Shown: positions 37,474 to 45,887 of the stretch, piece by piece
Layout of the letters: each line of letters opens with the position of its first letter
Numbering within the stretch: the stretch's first letter is position 1
NCBI GenBank assembly: GCA_937928555.1
Contig: CALFWR010000026.1
Coordinates: 1 to 61,345, forward strand
Source of the DNA: an uncultured Pirellulaceae bacterium
Lineage (GTDB): Bacteria; Planctomycetota; Planctomycetia; Pirellulales; Pirellulaceae
Direction of reading: 5' to 3'
Length of the DNA stretch: 61,345 nucleotides
Position numbers and translations under genes: made by a program
The notes under the pieces: generated by a model
What the model saw: the letters and a program-made list of their open reading frames with translations, nothing else
What the model was told of the DNA's origin: nothing
Databases searched by the model: none

Positions 37474-38727
37474 CTACTCAAAGCTTACACAGGTGCCATG
37501 GGTGGTGCTGCGAAGGTATATTTTGCCGTTGTCCATCGCTGGCATCGACCAGCACTTGCCGTCCAGAACCCGGTTGCGTGAAAGTTCGTTGTAACGTTCG
37601 GGGCTTGCCTGGGCGATAACAAGCTGACCGTCGTCTGCCAATGCCACGATTTTGTCGTTGACGACGATGCAGTTTCCCGGTCCGAAGCCGCTTTCGGACC
37701 ATTTGATTTCTCCAGTCATCGGATCGACGCACTGAAGCGGGCCGCGGCCGTACTTTTTGAAACTGAACATGCCGTAAAGAAATCCGTCGTGATAGACCGG
37801 GGTGCTCCAGTGGTTCACCAGGCGGTTGGGCTTCTCCCAGACCATTTTTGCGATTTTGTCGTTGATTTGAAACAGCTTTGCGCCCACGTTGTAGCCGGCC
37901 GATCCGTAGACGTAGTTGCCAAAAATGACTGGTGATGCGGCGGTAGAAACGTTGTAGGGAAACTCCGTCCGCCAGAGGTTTTCGCCGGTTTCGGGATTCA
38001 GGGCGATCAAGCCAGACTGCATGAAAAAGATGATTTGCTTTTGGTCGTTGATTTTCGTCAGGACCGGTGTGGCGTGGGTGATTTTTTCGTCGCCCGTTTT
38101 CCAGGCGAGCTTGCCGGTGCTCTTTTCAAAGGCCAGCATTGACTTGCCCGCGCCGCCGCCGGCGACGTAAACGTGTTGCTGGTCCACGACCGGTGAAATG
38201 GCATTCTGCCAGCGGATGTTGCGGCCTTTATGAGCATTCAGGATGTCCTGATTCCAGACTTCGTTTCCAGTTTCGAGTTCCAGACAGTAGAGCTTTAGCT
38301 GCGCGTCGTAGATATAGACGTGATCTGCGGAGATGGTGGGAGTCGACCGCGGGCCGTCGCCGCCTTTGTTGCCCATCGCTCCTGCGCCGCCGCCGCGATC
38401 GTATTTGTTTTTGCCAAGCCGGGCGGTCCAGATTTCTTTGCCCGATTGAGCATCCATGGCGATGCAGTATTCGTTGCCTCCATCAGCAACCAGCGTGATG
38501 GCTTTGCCGGCAGAGATTGCAAAGGAACTGAATCCCGCTTTGGCGGGGACTTTCCAGTGGACCTTGAGGTTGCCTTCGAGTTTGGCATCAGTGGTCGCGG
38601 TACCGTTGCCGCCGGGGCCGCGATAAAAACTCCATTGCTGAGCGAATGCCTCAGGAACGCTCGCGGCTGTAAAAGCAATCGCTACGGTCAGGCAAAAGCA
38701 AACGGAAAACTTGGTGCGGCAAAACAT
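37474..38727 (-). CDS. exported PQQ-binding-like beta-propeller protein
   Basis: This 417-residue protein starts MFCRTKFSVCFCLTVAIAF, a signal peptide ending near AFA-QQ. The mature part has WSFYRGPGGNGTA and repeated propeller blades with the pattern (IAMDAQSGKEIWTARLG, LYCLELETGNEVWN, LLAFEKSTGKLAWK, LIALNPETGENLWR and CVDPMTGEIKW), like PQQ/BamB-type domains. Such proteins are common in the planctomycete periplasm and mostly lack PQQ. No catalytic residue set is evident. An upstream in-frame start without a signal peptide was rejected. Confidence 0.78.
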   Translation of the reverse strand: MFCRTKFSVCFCLTVAIAFTAASVPEAFAQQWSFYRGPGGNGTATTDAKLEGNLKVHWKVPAKAGFSSFAISAGKAITLVADGGNEYCIAMDAQSGKEIWTARLGKNKYDRGGGAGAMGNKGGDGPRSTPTISADHVYIYDAQLKLYCLELETGNEVWNQDILNAHKGRNIRWQNAISPVVDQQHVYVAGGGAGKSMLAFEKSTGKLAWKTGDEKITHATPVLTKINDQKQIIFFMQSGLIALNPETGENLWRTEFPYNVSTAASPVIFGNYVYGSAGYNVGAKLFQINDKIAKMVWEKPNRLVNHWSTPVYHDGFLYGMFSFKKYGRGPLQCVDPMTGEIKWSESGFGPGNCIVVNDKIVALADDGQLVIAQASPERYNELSRNRVLDGKCWSMPAMDNGKIYLRSTTHGTCVSFE

Positions 38728-38859
38728 CTGGGCTCCACTGTTACGGATGATCGATCCAATGATAACCCAACGGCGGTCTCGCGTCGCCCGTGGGTTGTAT
38801 CGGAGTGAACACAAGTCGTTTGCTGGCGCACAAGCTATGCGACGGGGTGGATCGGGTCG

Positions 38860-39675
38860 CTACGCGGGCTTGATGCCTTCGACGATAACCGAAAGCCCGA
38901 ACTGGTTCAGCACGCATTTGTCGATGACTTTGAAAAGCGGAACGAGGGTGTTGAACAGCCGCATCTGACCGGCAGGAATCGTGCGGTTGCCGCAGAGGGC
39001 TCCCGAGAGGAACCAGCCGGGCATACCAGCGGTGTTGAAGTACTGCTGGTGAGCGATTTCGAAATGGTTGTCGCGGAGTACTTTGGTCAGCGACTTTTTG
39101 TTGTACCGCCGGAAGTGCTCGAGCGATTTGTCAAACTCGTTGTACAACCACTTGCCCGCAGGAACCAGAATCACCATCCGTCCGCCGGGTTTTAGCAGTT
39201 TGAAACCATTGGCTACTGCGAGGCTGTCGTTTTCGATGTGCTCAAGAACGTTCAACGCAAACACGCCGTCGAATCTTTCGAGCATTTCCGGGTAGGCCCG
39301 TTCGAACTCGGGGTGAGCCCAGTTCATTTCGCTGACGCCGGAAATGCCAGGGCTGTTTCCGAATCGCTGACGCAGAAAATCGCAATAGTTCTGGCGAATG
39401 TCGCTCAGGTGCAGATAGCGCCCGTCGCGTTCAAAGAATTGCGAGATGTTGCCGATGCCGCTGCCAATTTCGATGATCTCACCGGTCAGGCGACTGGAGA
39501 CGGTTTGGTACATCCACTCATTGAAGTGATCGGCGTTCGCGATCGCCTCAAGGGTTTCCATACCTTCGGTGTCCAGTTCTGGAAACGAGAATTCGCTGGA
39601 GTGAAGAGATGGCGGTGAAGCGGACTCTTTGACGGCCAGTTTGGGCATGGTAGTAGCGGGAAAAAGTTGCAGCAA
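38860..39675 (-). CDS. class I SAM-dependent methyltransferase
   Basis: This 271-residue protein has motif I at 69-77 (IGSGIGNIS, preceded by E-I), followed by YLHLSDIRQNY (motif II acid). Then come GVFALNVLEHIEND and FKLLKPGGRMVILVPAGKW, the motif IV/post-IV pattern of methyltransferase_11/12 types. A FRRYNKKSL segment and a C-terminal hydrophobic stretch (AGMPGWFLSGALCG) are typical of a subgroup found near glycan or lipid genes. The substrate is unknown. Confidence 0.78.
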   Translation of the reverse strand: MLQLFPATTMPKLAVKESASPPSLHSSEFSFPELDTEGMETLEAIANADHFNEWMYQTVSSRLTGEIIEIGSGIGNISQFFERDGRYLHLSDIRQNYCDFLRQRFGNSPGISGVSEMNWAHPEFERAYPEMLERFDGVFALNVLEHIENDSLAVANGFKLLKPGGRMVILVPAGKWLYNEFDKSLEHFRRYNKKSLTKVLRDNHFEIAHQQYFNTAGMPGWFLSGALCGNRTIPAGQMRLFNTLVPLFKVIDKCVLNQFGLSVIVEGIKPA

Positions 39676-39830
39676 TTTCAGGAAGCATACGACTTCGATA
39701 GGCCCGGCTGAGTTTTGGCCGCTATTTCCTGATGGCCTGATTTGACAGGCGACCAGTTGTGACGTCTGTGTCGAAAATCACGCTGGGGCGACCGGAAAAG
39801 GCCAGCGGGGAACGCTGGGGGAAACACGCC

Positions 39831-39945
39831 GATTGCCGGAGCGTCGGACGCGACAGGAAGTTGGCCGACATCAAGAAGGCTCAACGCTGAGTGTTGTTTT
39901 TGCCGTGTGGGCAATCATGCGTCCTTGATCTGGCCTACGCGATGG
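39831..39945 (+). repeat. TTGCCGGAGC-type intergenic repeat, copy 1
   Basis: The segment from TTGCCGGAGCGTCGGACGC through TTGTTTTTGCCGT to CTGGCCTACGCG matches, with gaps, 50171-50289. The gap between korB and the methyltransferase gene (39676-40046) shows no gene. Confidence 0.55.
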
Positions 39946-40046
39946 CTCGAAAAGGCAACGAGCCCAATCGTAGCCCGACGAGCAAGGCTGCCTTTTGTTT
40001 TTCCGTAGCCGTTTTGGCGAATCCAAATCAACGGCTTGCTCAAAAG

Positions 40047-41060
40047 CTATGCAACCGTCCATGTGTCGCCGGAGGTGTACATCTTTGCCAGATCGCCTTC
40101 GCCCTGCTCGCCGCGCGCGTCTGCGACCTGCTCGTTGACCCCGTCGTTGTAGGTCGTTCGCTCGATCGCGCGGAACACTCCAATTGGTTCGGGAAACTGG
40201 GGGTGCCGCATGCGGGAGAGAATGTTGGCAAGATGGGGTTCGGTGGCTTTTTCGTCGTGTACCAACAAGTCAGACTCCGACACGTCGCCGCCGATTTCGA
40301 CGACTTCGGGCATGAACCCGTTCAAGCGGATGCCCTTGGTGCCGCCGTCAAAGACCAGTGGCTTGCCGTGCTCAAGCACAACGGTGGTCTGGTCTTTGGT
40401 GGCTTTGGCTTTGGCGTAGTCCCAGGCACCGTCGTTGAAGACGTTGCAGTTCTGGTAGACCTCGACGAAGGAAGTTCCCCTGTGCTGCGAAGCCCGCTTG
40501 AGAGTTGCCATCAGATGTTTGATGCTTGAATCAACGCTGCGAGCCACGAACGTGCCTTCGGCCGCGAGGGCGACCTGGAGCGGGTTGAGCGGATGGTCGA
40601 TCGAACCTCGCGGGGTGCTTTTTGTGACTGCACCGACTTTGGATGTCGGAGAGTACTGGCCCTTTGTCAGTCCGTAGATGCTGTTGTTGAACAGCACGAT
40701 GTTGATGTCCAGGTTGCGACGGATCACGTGCATCAAGTGGTTGCCGCCGATCGAAAGTGCATCGCCGTCGCCGGTGATCACCCACACGTCCAGATCGGGC
40801 CTCGTGGTTTTGAGTCCCGTTGCGAATGCAGGGGCGCGACCGTGAATGCTGTGCATTCCGTAAGTGTTCATGTAGTACGGAAAGCGGCTTGAGCAACCGA
40901 TGCCGGAGATGAAAACGGTCGACTCCTGACGAGCACCGATCTCGGCAAGCACCTTTTTCATTTGGGCGAGAATCGAGTAATCGCCGCAACCGGGACACCA
41001 GCGTACGTCCTGGTCGGACTCAAAATCTTTGGCTTTCAGGACGGGAAGTTCTGCGTTCAT
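40047..41060 (-). CDS. korB: 2-oxoacid:ferredoxin oxidoreductase, beta subunit
   Basis: This 337-residue subunit binds thiamine diphosphate and [4Fe-4S], taking 2-oxoglutarate-type acids to acyl-CoA with ferredoxin. C22-PGC25-GDYSIL and GIGCSSRFPYYMNTYGMH carry cluster cysteines and substrate-region residues. GDGDALSIGGNHLMH is the ThDP/Mg motif. It lies 94 bp downstream of korA on the same strand. 2-oxoglutarate is most likely by family; pyruvate is not excluded. Confidence 0.92.
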   Translation of the reverse strand: MNAELPVLKAKDFESDQDVRWCPGCGDYSILAQMKKVLAEIGARQESTVFISGIGCSSRFPYYMNTYGMHSIHGRAPAFATGLKTTRPDLDVWVITGDGDALSIGGNHLMHVIRRNLDINIVLFNNSIYGLTKGQYSPTSKVGAVTKSTPRGSIDHPLNPLQVALAAEGTFVARSVDSSIKHLMATLKRASQHRGTSFVEVYQNCNVFNDGAWDYAKAKATKDQTTVVLEHGKPLVFDGGTKGIRLNGFMPEVVEIGGDVSESDLLVHDEKATEPHLANILSRMRHPQFPEPIGVFRAIERTTYNDGVNEQVADARGEQGEGDLAKMYTSGDTWTVA

Positions 41061-41154
41061 TGTTCAAATATTCAGTTCTAAAGTGTGCGACGTGTTGACG
41101 GCGTTAAGCCGATGCGTGAAAGATTTCGGTGACGATTCGGAACCGCCGCGGTGG

Positions 41155-43014
41155 TTATGCGGATTCGATTTCGTCGACCAACTCGCTTACCGAAAACGGT
41201 TTGCCTTTGATCTTGTTGATGCCAACGGCGTCGATCAAAAATTCGTTGCGAATCATCAGCCTCAGTTGGCCCGAGTTGAGTTCAGGGACGACGATTTTGT
41301 CATATCGCCTGAAGACTTCTTCGGTGTTGGCGGGGAAAGGATGAATCCAACGCATGTGAGCATGAGCCACGTTTTGGCCTTTTTCCTGAAGCGTTTTGAC
41401 GGCGGTGCGACATGCGCCATAGGTCCCGCCCCAGCTAACGACCAGAGTTCCGGACTCGGGACCGTCGACTTCCAGTGGATCAATAAAACTTGCCGCGTTG
41501 GCGATCTTTTTGGCGCGCGTTTCGACCATGTGTTGGTGGTTATCCGGGTCGTAGCTCACGTTGCCGGTGCCGTCTTCTTTTTCCAGTCCGCCCACGCGAT
41601 GCATCAAGCCCTCGGTGCCGGGGATCGCCCACGGCCTGGCGAGATCTTCGTTCCTCTCGTACGGCAGGAACTGGGTGCCATCTGGCTCACGACCGGCCGG
41701 GTGGCTGACTTCGATTTTTGGCAGCGTGCCGACGTCGGGGATCCTCCAGGGTTCGGCACCGTTGGCGATGTATCCATCGGAAAGAATCACAACGGGCACC
41801 ATGAACTTTGTGGCCACTTGCCAGGCTTCGATTGCCGTGCGGAAGCAATCTGCGGGGCTCTGCGCTGCCACAACCGGAAGCGGTGACTCGCCGTTGCGAC
41901 CGTACATCGCCATCAGCAGGTCCGACTGTTCGGTTTTGGTCGGCAAGCCAGTACTTGGACCGCCGCGTTGCACGTCGATCACGATCATCGGCAGTTCCAG
42001 CATCAAGCCTAACCCAAGGCCTTCGCCTTTAAGAGCGATTCCCGGTCCGCTGCTGGTCGTGACGGCCATCGAGCCACCAAACGCGGCGCCCACTGCCGAA
42101 CAAACTGCAGCGATTTCATCTTCGGCCTGAAACGTTCTCACGCCAAAGTTCTTGTGCTTTGATAGCTCGTGCAAAATGTCGCTGGCAGGAGTGATCGGAT
42201 ACGAGCCAAGGAAAAGTTCTTTGCCGCTGAGCTTTGCCGCCGAGATCAAGCCCCAGGAAAGTGCCTGGTTACCCATCACGTTTCTGTAAACCCCGGCCGG
42301 CAGTTCGGCGGCGGATACCTGGTAGGTCGAAGCAAAATCTTCTGTCGTTTCTCCGTAGTTCCATCCGGCCTTCAGGGCGAGGCGGTTCGCTTCGGCGACC
42401 TCGGGCTTGTTGCCGAATTTGGCATTGATGAATCGGAGCGTCGGTTCGACGTCGCGGCCGTAAAGCCAGAACACCAGGCCCATCGCAAAAAAGTTCTTGC
42501 AGCGATCGGCAAATTTGGTCGAAAGTCCCGTCGATTCGACAGCACCGCGAGTCAACTTGGTCATCGGCACGTGGATCGTTCGGTACGGATCAGTGGTTCC
42601 GTCTTCGAGAGGACTGTTTTCAAGTTTTGCCAGCTTGAGGTCTTTGCTTTCAAAGCTGTCTGAGTTGACGATCAGAATGCCCGACTTTTTCAGGTCTCCG
42701 ATGTTGGTCACCAAAGCCGCCGGGTTCATGCACACCAAAGCGTCGAGTCCATCGCCGGGGGTAAAGATCTCGTCGGAGCTGAACTGAACCTGGAAGCCGC
42801 TAACTCCCGCTCGCGTTCCCCGCGGCGCACGGATCTCGGCCGGGAAATCGGGAAACGTTGCCACGTCGTTTCCAGAGAGCGCCGACGTGTTGGTCAACTG
42901 CGTTCCCAGCAGTTGCATGCCGTCGCCTGAATCGCCCGCAAGTCGGACCGTGACTCCTGAAACGGATTCGGAGGGCTTTGATGTGGGCGGAAATTGTTCA
43001 GTAGAAGTTGTCAT
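41155..43014 (-). CDS. korA: 2-oxoacid:ferredoxin oxidoreductase, fused gamma-alpha subunit
   Basis: This 619-residue subunit begins with the gamma-type domain (VRLAGDSGDGMQLLGTQL, RAPRGTRAGVSG) and continues with the alpha domain (ALSWGLISAAKLSGKELF, PITPASDILHELSKH, AVTTSSGPGIALKGEGLGL). This fused layout is characteristic of the two-subunit KorAB type. korB follows. In an aerobic planctomycete it could replace or complement the 2-oxoglutarate dehydrogenase complex (inference). Confidence 0.92.
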   Translation of the reverse strand: MTTSTEQFPPTSKPSESVSGVTVRLAGDSGDGMQLLGTQLTNTSALSGNDVATFPDFPAEIRAPRGTRAGVSGFQVQFSSDEIFTPGDGLDALVCMNPAALVTNIGDLKKSGILIVNSDSFESKDLKLAKLENSPLEDGTTDPYRTIHVPMTKLTRGAVESTGLSTKFADRCKNFFAMGLVFWLYGRDVEPTLRFINAKFGNKPEVAEANRLALKAGWNYGETTEDFASTYQVSAAELPAGVYRNVMGNQALSWGLISAAKLSGKELFLGSYPITPASDILHELSKHKNFGVRTFQAEDEIAAVCSAVGAAFGGSMAVTTSSGPGIALKGEGLGLGLMLELPMIVIDVQRGGPSTGLPTKTEQSDLLMAMYGRNGESPLPVVAAQSPADCFRTAIEAWQVATKFMVPVVILSDGYIANGAEPWRIPDVGTLPKIEVSHPAGREPDGTQFLPYERNEDLARPWAIPGTEGLMHRVGGLEKEDGTGNVSYDPDNHQHMVETRAKKIANAASFIDPLEVDGPESGTLVVSWGGTYGACRTAVKTLQEKGQNVAHAHMRWIHPFPANTEEVFRRYDKIVVPELNSGQLRLMIRNEFLIDAVGINKIKGKPFSVSELVDEIESA

Positions 43015-43303
43015 CGAACTTGGCTGCGATGGAAAAAGGGAACCGGGAGGCGAAGAAGGGTGCGCAGATTATAATGGCCATCTGCCAAATTCAGCAGGCC
43101 AGATCGCATTGAGACGCATCGTATCACCGAATCTTTTCGTGGAAATGGCAGGCCCGCTGGGCTCTGATTCCCTCGACCACCCGCATCCCGGGCGCAAGGG
43201 CGAAACATCCTCATTCACGCCGATATCTGTCCGGATTCTCTGTCGTTTGCGAGCGGGTGGTCGGCAGGGTGATCGTGCGAAACACGTTGGCTTCAACACT
43301 AAA

Positions 43304-43490
43304 CCCGAATTATTCACGACGACAGGCGTTGATTCTACGTCTGGTCAAGGGGAGCAAGGGAAAAGCTGAATTTCAACGAGAATTGCGAATCGTCGGGTAG
43401 ATGAAAACCACAGCGATCGTTTCATCGCATCAGAGCCGCAGCTCACTGTCGGAACTGATGCTGCCGCGCACGCCTCGTGAATAATCCGGG
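43304..43490 (-). mobile_element. MITE-like repeat, core A, reversed, CTAAA target duplication
   Basis: This 187-bp copy has CTAAA immediately on both sides, a perfect 5-bp duplication. The interior is the reversed core A (GTAGATGAAAACCACAGCGA, TTTCATCGCATCAGAG). It lies between korA and ndk. The rest of the 43015-43599 gap shows no gene. Confidence 0.85.
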
Positions 43491-43599
43491 CTAAAACACA
43501 AGCATTCCGAAACTGCCAGTTCCCTGATAGAATCCCCGCCCGCGCCATTAACCGGTGGCTTTACAGACGACTTAACTTCAACGCATCAGGTTCATTCTC

Positions 43600-44058
43600 A
43601 TGGAACGTTCTCTTGTCCTTCTCAAACCCGACTGTGTCCAGCGCCGACTGATTGGCCAGATTATCACTCGTTTTGAAGACAAAGCTATCGACATTGTGGC
43701 GATGAAGCTGATCCGGATCACTCCCGATTTGGCCAAACAGCACTACGCCGAACACTGCGAAAAGCCTTGGTATCCCGGACTCGAAGCCTTCATCACCGGA
43801 GCCCCTGTTGTGGCGATGGTTGTCCAGGGCCTAGACGTGATCCGCGTCGTTCGCGAGATGCTTGGCGCGACCAATGGTTTAAGCGCTGCCCCCGGAACCA
43901 TCCGTGGTGACTTCAGCAGCAGTCGCCAGATGAATCTCGTTCACGCTTCCGATGGTGCCGAAGCCTCCGCTCGCGAGATTGCCTTGTACTTCAGCGATTC
44001 AGAAGTCTGCCAGTACGACGCTTGTCTGGCACCGTGGTTCCGCGCTCAAGACGAATAG
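43600..44058 (+). CDS. ndk: nucleoside-diphosphate kinase
   Basis: This 152-residue enzyme moves the gamma-phosphate between nucleoside triphosphates through a phosphohistidine. The active site is H115 in NLVHASDGAEASAREI. GTIRGDF (99-105) is the nucleotide-binding signature, and MERSLVLLKPDCVQRRLIG is the family start. Length is normal. It is convergent with dinB. Confidence 0.95.
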   Translation: MERSLVLLKPDCVQRRLIGQIITRFEDKAIDIVAMKLIRITPDLAKQHYAEHCEKPWYPGLEAFITGAPVVAMVVQGLDVIRVVREMLGATNGLSAAPGTIRGDFSSSRQMNLVHASDGAEASAREIALYFSDSEVCQYDACLAPWFRAQDE

Positions 44059-44067
44059 CGACCAATA

Positions 44068-44133
44068 GCGATGCTGCCCGTTTCAGCTTGCGGTTCGGTG
44101 AAGGTCGAGGTGTCTTTCACCGGCCAGCATCGC
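44068..44133. terminator. nested inverted repeats between ndk and dinB
   Basis: GCGATGCTG (44068-44076) pairs with CAGCATCGC (44125-44133). Inside it, CGGTGAA (44096-44102) pairs with TTCACCG (44116-44122). There is no T-run. It could act as a two-way barrier between the convergent genes; only the inverted repeats are seen directly. Confidence 0.45.
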
Positions 44134-44149
44134 CATTGAATCCGACGCT

Positions 44150-45349
44150 TTACCGCTGGTTCGGGTCGTTCACGCGCGGGTCGGGCTGTCGGCTGATGTC
44201 GTGCTCTACGCTTGTTCCGCGCCGAATCGCGTCGTGGCCAAATCGATCTTTGAGTTGGTCTTGCAGATCGTCTAGGCGGGAGTTTCGAGATTTTGTTTCG
44301 TTGTCAAAAAGCGATCCCTGCGTCATGCCGCTGGTTGTCAAATTACTGACGCCCATCCCGACCAGACGCACGCCGTCGCGAATGTCAACACGACCAAGTA
44401 GTTCATCGACTGCCGCTTCGAGATCGCATGACGACGATGATGGCTGGGGAAGAGACAGCGAACGGGTGATCGTGCGGAAGTCCGCAAAGCGAATTTTGAT
44501 TTGCACCGTCCGGCCTTTAATCTCGTGACGTCTGAGCCGACGGCCAACCTGTTGGGTTAACTCCATCAGCCAGTCGCGAAGCGGTTGGCGCTGCGAAATG
44601 TCCCGGGCAAACGTCGTTTCATGCGAAACCGATTTGGCGATCCGATCCGGAACCACGGGCCTTGTGTCGAGCCCACGGGCAAGCCGCCAGAAGTGCTCGC
44701 CGTTGATCCGAAAAAACTGCTCCATCGTTTTGCGGTCCAGCCCGCGAAGGTCCTTGATCGTTTTTACATTCAGGCGATGGAACTTTTTCAAAGTCTGCTT
44801 GCCCACGCCCCACACTCTTTCGATCGGCAGCGGGTCCAGAAAGCCCTCGATGTCGCCCGGCGGCACAACCACCAAGCCGTCGGGCTTGTCCAGATCGCTG
44901 GCGAGTTTGGCAAGGAATTTGTTGGTCGCAACACCCGCCGAAACTGTCAGCCCAAGTTCGCTTTTGACCAGCTCTTTGATCTTGCCGGCAATCGTCCCTC
45001 CATCGCCAAAAAGTTGCTCGCACCCCGACACGTCTAGGAACGCTTCATCCAAAGCAAGCGGCTCAACAAGCGAAGTGAAGCGAAAGAAAATTTCACGAAT
45101 CTGTTTGGAGACTTTCGCGTAGTGATCCATACGCGTCTTCACGAATATGACTTCGGGACAAAGCCGAACGGCCTGCGACGAAGGCATCGCGCTGTGAATC
45201 CCGAACTTGCGAGCCTCATAGCTGGCCGCCGCAATGACGCCGCGACCTGTTGGTGATCCACCAACCACCACCGGAAGCCCGCGCAGGTCCGGGTTGTCGC
45301 GAATTTCAACTGACGCGTAGAAAGCGTCCATGTCCAGGTGCAGGATCAT
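44150..45349 (-). CDS. dinB: DNA polymerase IV (Y-family)
   Basis: This 399-residue translesion polymerase has ILHLDMDAFYASVEIRDNP at its N-terminus, with catalytic aspartates. DEAFLDVSGCEQLFGDG is the second metal-site motif. The helix-hairpin region includes IERVWGVGKQTLKKF, and the little-finger domain follows. The last 60 residues include a QGSLFDNETK segment resembling a beta-clamp-binding motif. It is a single gene, convergent with ndk. Confidence 0.93.
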   Translation of the reverse strand: MILHLDMDAFYASVEIRDNPDLRGLPVVVGGSPTGRGVIAAASYEARKFGIHSAMPSSQAVRLCPEVIFVKTRMDHYAKVSKQIREIFFRFTSLVEPLALDEAFLDVSGCEQLFGDGGTIAGKIKELVKSELGLTVSAGVATNKFLAKLASDLDKPDGLVVVPPGDIEGFLDPLPIERVWGVGKQTLKKFHRLNVKTIKDLRGLDRKTMEQFFRINGEHFWRLARGLDTRPVVPDRIAKSVSHETTFARDISQRQPLRDWLMELTQQVGRRLRRHEIKGRTVQIKIRFADFRTITRSLSLPQPSSSSCDLEAAVDELLGRVDIRDGVRLVGMGVSNLTTSGMTQGSLFDNETKSRNSRLDDLQDQLKDRFGHDAIRRGTSVEHDISRQPDPRVNDPNQR

Positions 45350-45385
45350 GCGGCTTGGCGAAAAAGGAAGCAGTTGGAATTTAAC

Positions 45386-45572
45386 CCCGGATTATTCACG
45401 AGGCGTGGGCGTCAGAATCAGTTGAGACAGTGATCCGCGACTCTGATGCGATGAAACGATCGCTGTGGTTTTCATCCACCAGACGATTCACATTTCTCGT
45501 TGAAATTCAGTTTTTCCCTTGCTGCTGTTGGCCAGACGTAGAATCAACGCCCGTCGTCGAGAATAATCAGGG
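45386..45572 (+). mobile_element. MITE-like repeat, core A, tail-to-tail pair member
   Basis: A complete core-A copy ending AATCAGGG, in which one base differs from AATCCGGG. A reversed core-B copy starts 12 bp later, so the two right-hand ends face each other. No clear duplication is seen around either copy or the pair. Confidence 0.82.
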
Positions 45573-45584
45573 AAGAAATCCTAA

Positions 45585-45771
45585 CCGGAATTATTCACGA
45601 CGACAGGCGTTGATCGGGTTAAACCATACAAAAGACAACGTGACACCGGGTTCGCTTCGAAAATTCCGGTTCACCTCGCCGATGATGTGGACCAAAGCGA
45701 TTTTACCCGGACTGAGACGACGTTCATTGGCTGAACTGAAAATCACGCCCACGCCTCGTGAATAATCCGGG
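45585..45771 (-). mobile_element. MITE-like repeat, core B, tail-to-tail pair member
   Basis: A reversed core-B copy with CCGGAATTATTCACGACGAC and CTCGTGAATAATCCGGG ends. The interior includes CGGTTCACCTCGCCGATGA and TTCATTGGCTGAACTGAAAA. The rest of the 45350-45887 gap shows nothing else. Confidence 0.82.
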
Positions 45772-45887
45772 ATAATTCAGGCTTAAGGTAATCTTTTGGG
45801 CAGTTACATCCTGCTGCAATCTCAATTTTGCATTGAAGAGAGTGTTTAAATTGGTTGCGATACGTACTAAACTACTGCTGGTGTGAC

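Noticed and set aside
45430..45765. A frame beginning MKRSLWFSSTRRF, also at 43345-43548
   Set aside because: It recurs only because the MITE core A repeats; there is no ribosome site and it crosses element boundaries.
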